Shown here: positions 1 to 10,174 of the stretch, one piece after another | How positions within the stretch are numbered: position 1 is the first letter of the stretch | Layout of the letters: every line of letters starts with the position of its first letter | Source of the DNA: an uncultured bacterium | Lineage (GTDB): Bacteria; Patescibacteriota; Gracilibacteria; BD1-5; UBA6164 | Direction: 5' to 3' | Length of the DNA: 11,029 nucleotides | Assembly (NCBI GenBank): GCA_947311335.1 | Contig: CAMZKR010000082.1 | Span: 1 to 11,029, forward strand | Program-made: the position numbers and the translations under genes | The notes under the pieces: model-generated | The model's input: only the letters and a program-made list of their open reading frames with translations | Databases searched by the model: none | What the model was told of the DNA's origin: nothing

Positions 1-13
1 AAAAAATGTTAAA

Positions 14-46
14 AAACTAAAAATAATATATAAACAAAAATAGTTT
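14..46 (-). terminator. Weak AT hairpin, possible terminator
   Basis: AAACTA and TAGTTT (41-46 and 14-19 read on the minus strand) could form a six-pair stem with a 21-base loop, followed by a T run. It lies downstream of the last gene, where a terminator would be expected, but the stem is short and has a single G-C pair, so chance is likely in such AT-rich sequence. Confidence 0.2.
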
Positions 47-55
47 AAAAATCTT

Positions 56-163
56 TTATTTTAATTCTAATAATAATTTTTTATAAATTTCTATAATTTC
101 TAATTTCAATTTATTTAAATTTTCATCAGATAATAATTTTTTATTTATTTTCAAGAAATAACT
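56..163 (-). other. Coding-like frame just past the stop of the giant gene (possible frameshifted tail)
   Basis: In the frame one step back from the giant gene, an open stretch overlaps its stop and runs to TAA at 56-58. It reads as a Lys/Leu/Glu/Ile-rich amphipathic helix (KKLLSDENLNKLKLEIIEIY and onward), much like real coding sequence of this genome. There is no ATG; a TTG lies at 152-154. It could be a lost or shifted C-terminal extension joined at the AAAA run (148-151), a tiny separate gene, or chance in A-rich DNA. The paralogue shows no matching tail. Confidence 0.3.
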
Positions 164-3100
164 TTATATTTCATCAAATAACTATATCTTACTTCAAATA
201 ATCTTTTTATTTCATTAAGTTTATTTATAGCTTTTTGATATTTTGCTTTTGTTTTTTCATTTTTAGAACTATCTCTAGTTTTTTCAAAATTTTTAATTGT
301 TTTATTCAAATTATCTAAATGAGAATTATATGTATTTATAAAACAATCATTTATTTCCTGTAATTTTTCATTTACATATTCATCAGATGATGTAGTCTTT
401 TCTTCATCTATTGGAGGAATAGGTCCTCAATTAAAATTCATTGTTTGAGGTCATCAATATTGTCAACCATCTCTTCAATAATCTTTTATAGGATTATTCC
501 CACCTAATTTATCACCTATTCAAATACCATTAATTCATAAATTTCAAACTGTATCTGTATTAATAATATTCTTTTCTAAATTATTTTTTTCAAATGAAGT
601 TTGATTTATTAATAAATTAGCTTTTTTTCATATTACAACTGGTTCTTTTGTAAATGATGCAATATATCATCTATTTCAATATCTTGTACATCTCACCATT
701 TTGAAATAATATTTTCACTCTGGTACAAGATTTCTACTTGTATCTCAATTTATTCATAATTCTCAAATTATAAAATTTTGATTTTTATTATATCTTCTTC
801 AAGAATAACAATTTAATGTTGAAGTTGGTGAATTTCACTTTGTTAAAATATAATTTATATATTCACTATTTTTATCAAAATTATTTGCTCATAATTCTAA
901 ATTAATAGTATTTATAGTTTTTCATCTTTCAGCAATTATCTTTCTAGTAGTAAAAAATAATTTATGAGTATCTTCATATTTCTTTCAACTATAGATAATA
1001 TATGGATCAAAATAATGATTATCAATTTTATATACTTTAGTTTTAACTCTAGTTTCTTTTAATCTCATTATATCACAAGAAATAGCTTTTATAACATATT
1101 CATATGGTTTTATATTTCATATTCATTTATTATTATCCTTTAATTTATCTTTACTAGTAAGATCTAAAAATATTTCTATTGGTTCTCATTTATATTCTTT
1201 TAATCAATAAGTATTTGCACAAGATAACTGCTTTAAATCACCTTTGTTTCATACATAATAATATGTTTTATTAGATCCTTGACTATTTATTTTTGGAAAA
1301 ATTGACAACATATATTTATCTTCATAAACTTTTCATTCTTTTTTTATTTTTCTAATATTTATATTAGTTATTTCCCCTAAACTTCATTCTACAGAATAAA
1401 TTTTATTTTTATTTGTCATTTCAAAATCTCAATCAGTTCATTTATGTTTAGATAAATAAATATCATCTGATGATATTGAATAAGTATAAATATCTAAATC
1501 TTTTGTCCAAAATGTTTTTTTTCAAATAAGTGGTAATACAGCTTTTGCTCAAGCTTTAGCATATAATGTAAAATCTACTTTTGGATGATATCTAAAATCA
1601 GTAAATTTTACTCAAAAATTTGCATATTTTCATAATTTATTCTCTTTTTTAAGTTCTCAAGTTCCATCTTTAGAAAATTTTCATCAACTTAAAAGTTCTT
1701 CTGGCAAAATTGCTATTCATTCAGAGTTAGAATATATTTTCTTTTTATTAATATGTAATCTACTAGCATCATAATTAGCAGTAAAAGCATTAGAACTTTG
1801 TGCATCATTTAATGGACATCATCAAGTAGCATTTATATTATTACATTTTACTGTAATTCCACCATCTAAAAATGATTTTAATCCAATTTTTCATAATAAC
1901 ACAAAGGGTTGTGTTGGGTCAGTAATTGGAATTGCTGGAGTAGAAACATCAAATAATTTCATTCTATGATCTCAACCAAAAGGTGGAGTAAAATTTTTTC
2001 ATAGATCAAGTGAATTATGAAAAGCTAAATACATTAATAATTCTTTTCTAGTTTTTAAAACTTTATATTTAGATGAAGTAATTTCATGAGTGTCTGAATT
2101 AGAACAATATTCATAAACTTTTTGTGATACTTCTTTTATCTTTTCTACATGATAAGGGACTAATGAACATCAATTCAATCATTGTTTAATTTCTATAATA
2201 CTACAAGGTTTGGTTTCATATCATTCATTTACTTCTGTTTCATTTTCACTACAAACAAAATCTGCTGGATCATCAGCTATAAAATCTGCTAAACTTATAG
2301 ATTTTCCAAATATTTGTATTTTATTATTATTTCCTAAAGAACTAGCTGGGATTCATAGTTTTACAACATCTTCACTATTATGAATTCAAGCATTATTTAG
2401 AAAATCATAATCTTGTAATAATACAAGCAAAGTAATAAGACCTAAATCTATATTTGTATCTACTAAATATTTTACAAATAAATGAACTTTTATACCTGCT
2501 CATGCTCTAAGTACAAATTCTTGTCAATCAAATATTTGATCATCTGCTAATCATATATTATGATAGAAATCTTTATTACCATCAAATGTTGAAGCAAAAA
2601 TATCTGTTTTAAATTTATTTTTATCACTATAATCTATTAACAAATTATCTGAAATACTTCATCATACATTAATAGGAATTCTTATACCAAATCCAAAAGC
2701 ATAATATAATTTAACTGAAAGAGCAAATATTTTTGTTCACCATACAGAATATGATGTACTAAATCAAACTGATTTTTCACTTCATAATGTAAATCAATTT
2801 AACAATTGTTTATCATAATAAGCTATAGTTTTTTTATTTAATTCACTTTTTTGAGCAATACAAGTATCTATATCTAATTGTTTTGTATAAGTTGCTTTAC
2901 AATATTCTCTATCTCATGTAAGAGCATAAATATTAGTTGTTGTTCAATTTCATAATTTAGTATATTCTTTTTTCTTCTTCTTTTTAATTATGTTATTTAT
3001 TATTCTTAATTTTTTAAATCTATTATTTATATCTACTGCAGATAAATCAAATGTACCTGGTTGTCTTTTTAATAAATAATTTCAAGATTGAACTTCATTA

Positions 3101-6066
3101 AAAGTAGGTGGAATAAGTCAATATTCTACTTTATCTTCTACTGTAATAGTTTTTTCTGCCTGATTTTCTATATAATTTTTATTACATTTATTAGAAGAAT
3201 TTCAATTTATTTTTTTACAATCTGCTATTAATCAATTTATAAGTCTTGTGTCATTAATATTTATTTTAGCAAATTTAGATAAAGTTGTATTATTAAATTT
3301 ACTAAACTTATTATTTATTTTTCTATCATTTTTATAAAAAATTCTTCATTGTTCATTTCACTTATCCAATTGAGTTTTTAATTCTTGTAATTGAGCATTA
3401 GATATTCAAATATCTTTTCATAATTTAGTTTGAATAGTTTCTAATTCTGTTTTTGTTTTAAAATTAATTTGAGTCTTTTTTGTAAATACAAGTCTATCTC
3501 ATAAAACTTTTAATTGAGGTTCAAAACTTTTTACTTTTAAATTTAAATTATTTTGAGCAATTTTGTTTTTTATTGTAGTATTTTTATTAAAAATTGTCTC
3601 AAGATTTACATCTTTTAATTTAAAATTAATTCCTTCTGGAAGTATTATTTTTTTTGGGAATAAAGATGGTCTATCAAATTTTTTATATATAACAACTTTT
3701 CAATTTGCTCTAATATCTTTAAAATTTACTTTATAATTTTTATTTCATTGATTTCCTACTTTTTCTAAAAAATCATTTGTTGTATTTAATTCTTCTAGTA
3801 AAATTTCTTCTGAATCATTTAACACATCTCAAATAATTTCATCATCTTCAGAATCTTCTTCTTCTACATAAGTATATACAAATTTTGTATTAGTTATTTT
3901 TCAATCTCTTTTTAAAAAATAATATTCAGTTTCAGTGATTCATCATCTTATTAAAACTCTTAGACATGTTTGTTCATTAGGATTATTTCAACAAATTCTT
4001 CTTGCCTCTATATTTCTTGAATATCCTCTAGAATTTAAAATAGATGTTATTCATTGATTAGAAATATAATTATTTTTTATAATATATTTTAATTCTAATT
4101 TTGTTAAAGATTGTTTTTGTAATAGGATATCTATATTATAAGCTTCTTTTTCTACTTTTTCTTCTTCTGCTTGAATATTTAATATTGCAAATTCTTGATA
4201 TTGAGTTTTAGAAAGTCCATTTTTAGCTAATTTTTGGAATAATTTATTATAAATCCCATCTATTTTAGTTCTTATAGCTATAGATTTATTTGCAATTTTT
4301 GATTTAATTTCATTTTCTCTTAAAAGAACTGCTTTTTCAGTTTTTGTTAAATTTCCTCTTAGATTTATTAAATACATAAGTCAATCTTGAGTATAATCTC
4401 TATTTTTTAATAAATTATATAAATCTCTTTCAGCTAATCATCCAAGTTTAACTTGTTCTTCTTGTTGTTGTTGCCTAGCTTTTTCTTCAGCTTGTTCAGC
4501 TTCTCTTTTTAATCTAGCTGTTTTCTCTTGTGGAGTTTCTGAGTTTATAGGAACAACAGTAGAAGTTCATTCATCTTCTTGTCAATTAGTTAAATCAACA
4601 TTAATTTCATTATCAACTTCTCCTGGAATTTTATAATCAGGAATAGTTCCTGTTATCATATTATTATTTTTCATATGTTGAAGTTGACTTTTTGTTACTC
4701 ATCTTGAAACAAGCATAAAGTACAATTCAAGTATTGTAGATAAATCCTCCTCTCCTAATCCTACCATAGAAAATGTAACAGCTCAACCTTCTCAAAGTCC
4801 TGCCTGATTATCTCTATTTTCAGAATAAATTTCTTCAAGAATAGTTTTTTCTATTGGAAAATAATTTTGAGATTTTAAATATCTCATTCATTCCTCAGTA
4901 ATTTGATTTTGTGCTATTTTAACTAGTTGAGCACCGGATAATCACATTTCTACTTCATTATAAATATTATCATAAAATAGATTATTAGTTACTAGATAAT
5001 TATATCCAACTGTACTAAGTTGTTTAGAAAAAACATTAGTTAAAACTTTTTGTTTTTCTTTTTTTAATTGTAATTTTAATGTTTCATTAGTAGGAATTGG
5101 CTTATTTAAAATAACCTTTTCTTCATTTGTAGCATTCACTCTTATAATATAGCTTAATCATGAATTTTTAATTTTTGATCTTAAAACATTCATAGCAGTT
5201 TCTCAACCTGTCCATCTGTTTCCTTCTCTTTTAATTAAACTATATTCAGTTATTTCAGGAATTTTTTTAACAATTTGTACTTCCCCTCATTCTTCTTGAT
5301 TATTTAAAGTAATATCATCATTTACTTCTATTCAACTTAACATATTATGACCTATCATATATTTCAATTGAGTTTTTGTTACTCATCTAGATATAATTCT
5401 TACCATAATTGTAAATCATATTCCACTTCAAAATCCTAAAACAGCTTGATTACCTTCTGTTTCAGCATTATCCCTTTGATTAGTAAAAACTCTAATTTCT
5501 CATGCTATTCTTTTTTCTCTAGTAGAACCATTTTGTTCTAAAAGATAATCAAATCAAGCAGTAGTTAACTTAGTTTGCCAAATATTAGCTAACTCTCTTC
5601 AACTTAATCCCATTTCTATATATCAAATTTTGGGAGCTATTGGATTACTTCTTAAATAATTATATTGTGATTGATTAATAGGTCTATTAAAAATATCTTC
5701 TATAATTTTTATTTTTTGATCTTTTAATCTTTTAATTTCATCAGCATTCCTTCCATCATATGTTGGAATTGTTTGCCTTAATGTAGTTTTTTCACTAGCA
5801 GTAGCATTTTGATTTATAATATATATTTTTCATTGAGTAGTAATTTTACCATGAGTATATAATAAAGCTACTTCAGCTCATGCTAATCATTGTCAATTTA
5901 TTCTATCAAGTAATGGATCATTTATTTGTTGTATTTGTATTGATTCTCAATCTTCTTGATTATTTCAAGAAGATATACTTATAGTTTCTGCATACACAGA
6001 AATACTTGTTCCCATACTTGAGAACAATATAGCAAATAATGCTATAATTGATATAAATTTTTTCAT
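145..6066 (-). CDS. Giant secreted surface protein with helical motif array (code 25)
   Basis: Read with UGA as Gly, this is one uninterrupted 1973-residue frame from ATG (6064-6066) to TAA (145-147). Residues 1-26 form a signal peptide (MKKF, hydrophobic stretch, cleavage likely after VYA). Residues 60-722 hold three units of four helical motifs, with a charged Q/E-rich coiled-coil stretch at about 511-540 and an acidic run at 735-743. Residues 773-1840 are the core shared with the gene at 6171-10151, with cysteine pairs at 950/961, 1056/1069 and 1407/1416. A four-cysteine segment at about 1222-1350 is absent from the paralogue. A glycine-rich linker (1841-1881) and a C-terminal helical domain (1876-1973) follow. 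No other clear membrane span is seen, so export to the cell surface or medium is inferred. The leader is pure A/T-rich with no Shine-Dalgarno. I recognise no named family; a host-contact or adhesin role is a guess. Confidence 0.9.
184..453 (-). repeat. 3'-end repeat copy 1: conserved C-terminal domain
   Basis: This encodes the C-terminal domain starting MNFN-Gly-GPI (Met1876). It matches 6198-6473 closely at the DNA level, including an uninterrupted identity of 38 bases at 320-357 against 6334-6371. The protein is charged and helical, with a conserved NDCFINTYNSH block containing the only cysteine, and resembles a helical hairpin or coiled coil. The very close match here, against a diverged core, suggests strong constraint or gene conversion. 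Confidence 0.85.
424..546 (-). other. Glycine-rich linker in the 1973-residue protein
   Basis: Residues about 1841-1881 are dominated by Gly, Asn and Asp (for example GINGIGIGDKLGG and DGGQYGGP), many of the glycines encoded by TGA. The segment separates the core from the C-terminal helical domain and is probably flexible. Confidence 0.7.
3901..4440 (-). repeat. N-terminal repeat unit 3 (residues about 543-722), diverged
   Basis: This more diverged unit has T-position residues at 559, 619, 655 and 711, giving spacings of 60, 36 and 56. The motifs are DYTQDGLMYLINL, NGLSKTQYQEFAILN, SLTKLELKYIIKNN and GGITETEYYFLKRD. The EMGLSG block is lost and a CX8C pair (692/701) is added near its end. 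The match to units 1 and 2 rests on motif form and spacing rather than long identities. Confidence 0.6.
4648..5223 (-). repeat. N-terminal repeat unit 2 (residues about 282-473)
   Basis: This is the second unit, clearly homologous to unit 1. The same blocks occur in the same order: NATNEEK, PIPT, GYNYL, EVEMGLSG, ITEEGMRYLKSQN and SRGVTKSQL. T-position residues are at 300, 351, 390 and 458, with spacings of 51, 39 and 68 against 55, 37 and 62 in unit 1. The pair indicates an internal tandem duplication of roughly 220 codons. Confidence 0.8.
5332..5889 (-). repeat. N-terminal repeat unit 1 (residues about 60-245)
   Basis: This is the first of three protein-level units. It carries four copies of an 18-residue motif of the form [GxhT-x3-h-x-Y-L-x3-N], with the T-position residue at 76, 131, 168 and 230: GKITTQGKIYII, PINQSQYNYLRSN, KLTTAGFDYLLEQN and RGVTKTQLKYM. 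It shares NAT-x2-EK, IPT, QYNYL, EMGLSG and SRGVTK blocks with unit 2. Confidence 0.8.
5989..6066 (-). other. Signal peptide of the 1973-residue protein
   Basis: Residues 1-26 show Lys2-Lys3, a hydrophobic core (FISIIALFAILF) and small residues before VYA/ET, a typical type I signal peptidase site. There is no lipobox cysteine, so the product is expected to be released or held by other means rather than lipid-anchored. Confidence 0.8.
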
Positions 6067-6170
6067 AATAATTGTTAAATTAATAAATTTTTAAAATAAT
6101 ATAACTTATAATATTTATTTACTAACTTAATAATTTAATATTATGATAATAAATAACTTTATTTTTATTT
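6067..6170 (-). other. A/T-only-like spacer between the two giant genes
   Basis: This 104-base spacer is almost pure A and T. I see no GC-containing hairpin, no Shine-Dalgarno before the ATG at 6066, and only loose TATAAT-like strings that cannot be told from background. It may contain a separate promoter for the second giant gene, since it is much longer than the 23- and 27-base gaps upstream, but the sequence does not settle this. Confidence 0.4.
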
Positions 6171-9100
6171 TTATTTTTTATACCTCCTTAAAAAACTATA
6201 TCTAGTAATAAATAATGTTTTTATCTCATTAAGTTTATCTATAGCTTTTTGATATTTCCTTTTTATCTTTTCATCTCTAGAACTATTTCTAATATCTTCA
6301 AATCTTTTAATAGTTTTATCTATATTTTCTAAGTGAGAATTATATGTATTTATAAAACAATCATTTATTTCTTGTAATTTTTTATTTACATATTCATCAG
6401 TTGAAGTATTTTTTTTATCCTTCTCATCTTTTGGTGAAATTGGTCCTCCATTAAAATTCATTATTTGAGGTCAATTTCCAAATTTTCCTTCTCAATTAAA
6501 TTGATCTGTTCATGGAATATTTCAATTAAATCAGTTTTGATTCATTACATTTTGTCATCATCAAACTTGTCCTAATCAAGCATCAAAAGGTCAATCTCAA
6601 CCAATTCATCATTGTTTTATATCATTTATCATTCATCAAACTGAACTATCATAGCTAGCTTCATCTACCATATCATCTTGTTGAGCATTACAAATTCATT
6701 GTTTTTTTACATTCAATTTAATAGTGGTCAATAAAGATTGGAAAACTTGTCATCTCTGATTTTGATGTTTCTTTCAAATACATTTTACTGCATATATTGT
6801 AGCCTCTTTTTTAATTAAAATAGAATTTGGATTATTTTCTATCATTCTATTAGCTATTTGTAATGAATTATTATCTGTATCAGTAGCAAATATTATTTGT
6901 TCTCATTTATATTCTTTTCATATATTTGAATTACAATCTGGAAATTTTGCTATTATATTTGCATTATTTAAATTAGATTCACTTATATTAAGATTTTGAT
7001 TAGTCAATGAACTATTTATATTTGAATTAATAGCTGTATTGTTTTCTTGATTAGTTATTTGTTCTCATTCTTCAATGATATTATATTTTATATAATAATT
7101 GCTATTTTCAGAATTTGCAGTTAGATAAAAATAAGGAGAACATTGAGCTCTTACATCAGCATTTATAGTATCATATTCTTCAAGTTTTAAAGGTAAAACA
7201 TTAGTATTAGATATTACTATATCTTCACTAGCACTAGGAAATACTTTATGATAATAATTTTTTATAAATATTTTATTTACTTTATGCTTTATTCTTTCTG
7301 ATCCATTTTGTTTATTTGCTAATAAATCACATGATTTTGCATATAAATCAAAAGTTTTACTATTTACTAACTCATTTTTTGCATTTGGCCATATTGTAAC
7401 TGGTTTTGTATAAAGTTTTGTTCCCTCTTCATCTTGCAATCCACAATTTCAAAATGTAGAATATGGCATTTTTCAATCTAATCTATAGTATGTCCTATTT
7501 GATGATTGTGTATTTACTTCTGGATTTATTATTAAAGAGGATCTTGATAAATATTTTCATCAAATCTTAGAAACTTGAATGTTTTGTATATCTTCTAATG
7601 TAGAAACAGTAGAATAAATAATATTATTGTCTATCATATCAAAGTTTCAATCTGTTCATTCATGAGTTCATAAATATAAATCATCTGATGAGAATTTAAA
7701 TTTATATATATCAATATCTGGTGTCCAATATGTCTTCCAACCTACACCCAGTGGTATATTTGCTCCAAGTCATGCTTTTGCAAAAATTGTAAATACTAAA
7801 ATTGGATGATACCTAAAATCAGAAAACTTTAATCCAAATTTTCCATAATTTCATAATATATCCTCGCTTGCTCAAATAGAATCTGGATTATAAATGGCAT
7901 TTCAATAACCATTATACCAATCTCTAGTATCAATATGAACTCTTGAGCTATCTGCTCAAATATTTATTGAAGATTCAGTAGTTCAAATACTAGAAGCTGA
8001 ATCTCATTGCATACATCATCCATTTGAATTATATGTAATACATTTCATTGTTATCCTACCATCCATAGTAGATTTTACTCATAGTTTTCAAACAAATTTT
8101 ACTGCTCAATTATTATAAAAAGGTATTTCTGGACTTAAAAACCTAAATAATTCAACTGTATTTTCTCCTGCAAATGGTGGAGTAAAGTTTTTGCTTTTAT
8201 CTATCCCATTATTGTCTATCACTGATTGTATTTGTGAATCTGATAATCATAAACTATCTTGTAAATCATCTCTAAAAATAGTTGCTAATATAGTAATAAA
8301 TGGAATATCTTGGTCAAAAGAACCTAAATATTTTACCCAAACATGAAACTTAGCTCCTGCACTTACTTCAAATACAAATTCTTTTCATTCAAATACTTTA
8401 CTATTTACTAATCAAACTTGTCTATAAAAATCTTCATCTCCATCAAAAGTATTTAATTTTACTGATCAAGTAAAAATTGTATTTTCTGATTTATAATCAT
8501 TTACTATATTATCTGTAATCTTTCAAGTTACTTCCATTGGAATTCTTATTCAAAACCCATAACTATAATAAAGATCAAAACCTATCTCAAATACTTTTAC
8601 AGTATCAAAAAGTAAATCTACTTTTAAACTTGTTCCCCAATGATAATTTTTTGATTCTCAAAGAGTAAAACCATTTAATAATTTTTTTGAGTAATTTGCA
8701 GTAGTTATTTTTTTCATTTCTTCTTGTCTCTCTTTACAAGAAGCTTTTTTAGTTTCATCATTTTTATACAATATCTCACAATAATCTGCTGCATCTATAT
8801 CATGCTTAGGAGGATTTCAATTACTATTATAATGATTTTCTTGATCTTGCATTGCAATATTAAATTCTCATAAATTTGCAAATCTTGTATATATATTAGT
8901 AGCATTAAGTCTTACTAAAGAAGCTGATTTTTTTATCAAAATATTTTTATTTTTAATATCTTCTAAAGTAGTAGGAATTAAAGAATATTCTATTTTATCT
9001 TCTAAAGTTATAGTCTTTTTTGTTTTTTTTAATTTTGTTAAACTACATTTATCTGAATTATTACCATAATGAGATTTACATACTTTAATTAAATCTTCAT

Positions 9101-10151
9101 ATATTTTATTATCATCAACTGTATTTAAAATATTTTTATCACCACTAGAAGGAGCTATATTTCTATTATTTAATGCATTTTGTAATTTAGTTGTATTAGC
9201 TATTTTATTAGCAAAATTTAATTCTTTAGATTGTAAATTATTTTTTAATTTATTTAATTTTTGATCTTGTTTTAATTTACTTTTTAAATTAGATATATTT
9301 ACATCAGAAAAATCAAATTCAGTTCATAGGTTTTCTTTTAATTTTTTTAATTCTTCATTACTTGAAAAAGAGATTTCTACTTTTTTTACATACTGAACTC
9401 TATCAGGTAGTACTTTTAATTCTGGTGTTGAGATATTTACTTCTCAAAATTTTATATTTTGATTTTTTAAAGTATTTATTTTTGATAATAAACTATTAGT
9501 TTTTATAAATTCTCTATCTAAATCTTGATTTTTAACTTCATAAGTAAATCATTCTGGTAAAATTAGTTTTTTAGGAAAATTTGATTTACCTACAAAACTT
9601 GCTTGTACTTTTCAAGCATTTGATGAAGTAATATCTTTAAAATTTACTTTATATACACCTGGTTGTCATTTATATTTTTCTAAAAAACTTCATTTATTTA
9701 ATTTTTTATATGCTTGTACTTTTTGTGATAAAGTCATTTTTTGTACTCATCATCAAATCAAAGATAATCAAATTTTTGTAAATCATTTATTTGATTTTAA
9801 GTAAGATATTTGAGAGTTTGTCAATCATCATTTATACAATTTTTTTAAAATATTTAACTTTGTATTCCTAGATACTTTTTTATTTTTTATTAAAATTAAA
9901 TCATTTTTTGTTATTCATTTAATTTTTAATAAATAAGAAAGCCCCTTTCTGGTAAAACTTTTTTTTACAATTAGTTTTTTTAAAGTATTTTCACTAATTC
10001 TATTTTGTTTAAATCCAACTGAATTATATCAAGTAATTTTCACTTGATTCAAGGCTATTACGCTAGTTGAAAAACTAGAAAACAATATAACAAATATTGA
10101 AAAATGAATTAATACCTTTTTCAAAAAGATGCTATTTATTTTATAATACAT
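6171..10151 (-). CDS. Large secreted surface protein, paralogue of the 145-6066 product (code 25)
   Basis: With UGA as Gly this is a single 1326-residue frame from ATG (10149-10151) to TAA (6171-6173), containing about 63 in-frame TGA codons. Residues 1-33 are a signal peptide with a charged N-terminus, a hydrophobic core and probable cleavage after VIA. Residues 58-135 carry a compact four-motif helical array. Residues 162-1171 match the core of the downstream paralogue: VNFKDI, FPKKLILPEG, NGFTLG, FGIRIP, TFDG, SDFRYHP and SSDDLYL all recur in the same order. Cysteine pairs sit at 358/369 (CX10C), 458/472 and 704/713 (CX8C). Residues 1172-1236 are a glycine-rich linker, and 1231-1326 a helical C-terminal domain. 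The gene starts 23 nt after the lipoprotein gene, which suggests co-transcription. No Shine-Dalgarno is visible. No known family is recognised; surface location is inferred from the signal peptide. Confidence 0.9.
6198..6473 (-). repeat. 3'-end repeat copy 2: conserved C-terminal domain
   Basis: This is the second copy of the C-terminal domain (Met1231 to the end). It differs from copy 1 by two extra codons near DEKDKKN and by a shorter tail. The aligned glycine after MNFN is GGA here and TGA in copy 1, which is direct evidence for UGA as Gly. The duplicated domain may anchor, sort or oligomerise the proteins; its function is unknown. Confidence 0.85.
6441..6638 (-). other. Glycine-rich linker in the 1326-residue protein, mostly UGA-coded
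   Basis: Residues 1172-1236 contain 21 glycines, of which I count 15 written as TGA, including three in a row at 6555-6563. Asn, Gln, Asp and Phe fill the rest. The position between core and C-terminal domain is the same as in the paralogue, but the linker is longer and its sequence hardly conserved until MNFNGGPI. Confidence 0.75.
9747..9980 (-). repeat. Compact four-motif array in the 1326-residue protein (residues about 58-135)
   Basis: Four short motifs follow closely, with threonines at 67, 81, 111 and 125: SFTRKGLSYLL, GITKNDLILIK, GLTNSQISYLKSN and GFTKIGLSLI. The last runs into three consecutive UGA-encoded glycines (133-135). This looks like a reduced version of the array in the paralogue and sits in the same place, between the signal peptide and the shared core. 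Confidence 0.65.
10053..10151 (-). other. Signal peptide of the 1326-residue protein
   Basis: Residues 1-33 show a longer charged N-region (Lys4, Lys11, Lys12), a hydrophobic stretch (VLIHFSIFVILF), then small residues and VIA before Leu34. The start at 10151 is the only ATG that gives a full signal peptide in this frame. Confidence 0.75.
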
Positions 10152-10174
10152 AATATTAAATTATTAATTCAAAT

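Noticed and set aside
2430..2470. Hydrophobic stretch (LGLITLLVLL) in the core as a membrane span
   Set aside because: It is only about ten residues long, and the equivalent in the paralogue (IPFITILATIF) is followed at once by charged residues; it is more likely a buried strand or helix.
6127..6145. A 19-base string (almost all A/T) also present in inverse orientation at 10149-10167, just upstream of and including the start of the 1326-residue gene
   Set aside because: With this base composition an A/T-only match of that length within intergenic DNA is expected by chance; no operator or promoter can be claimed.
145..10151. Mycoplasma-type code (UGA = Trp)
   Set aside because: UGA aligns with GGA/GGT, not TGG, between the paralogues, while true tryptophans are TGG in both.
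145..10151. The giant genes as decayed pseudogenes full of stops
   Set aside because: The only internal 'stops' are TGA, never in-frame TAA or TAG, the frames hold over 5922 and 3981 bases, and glycine positions are conserved.
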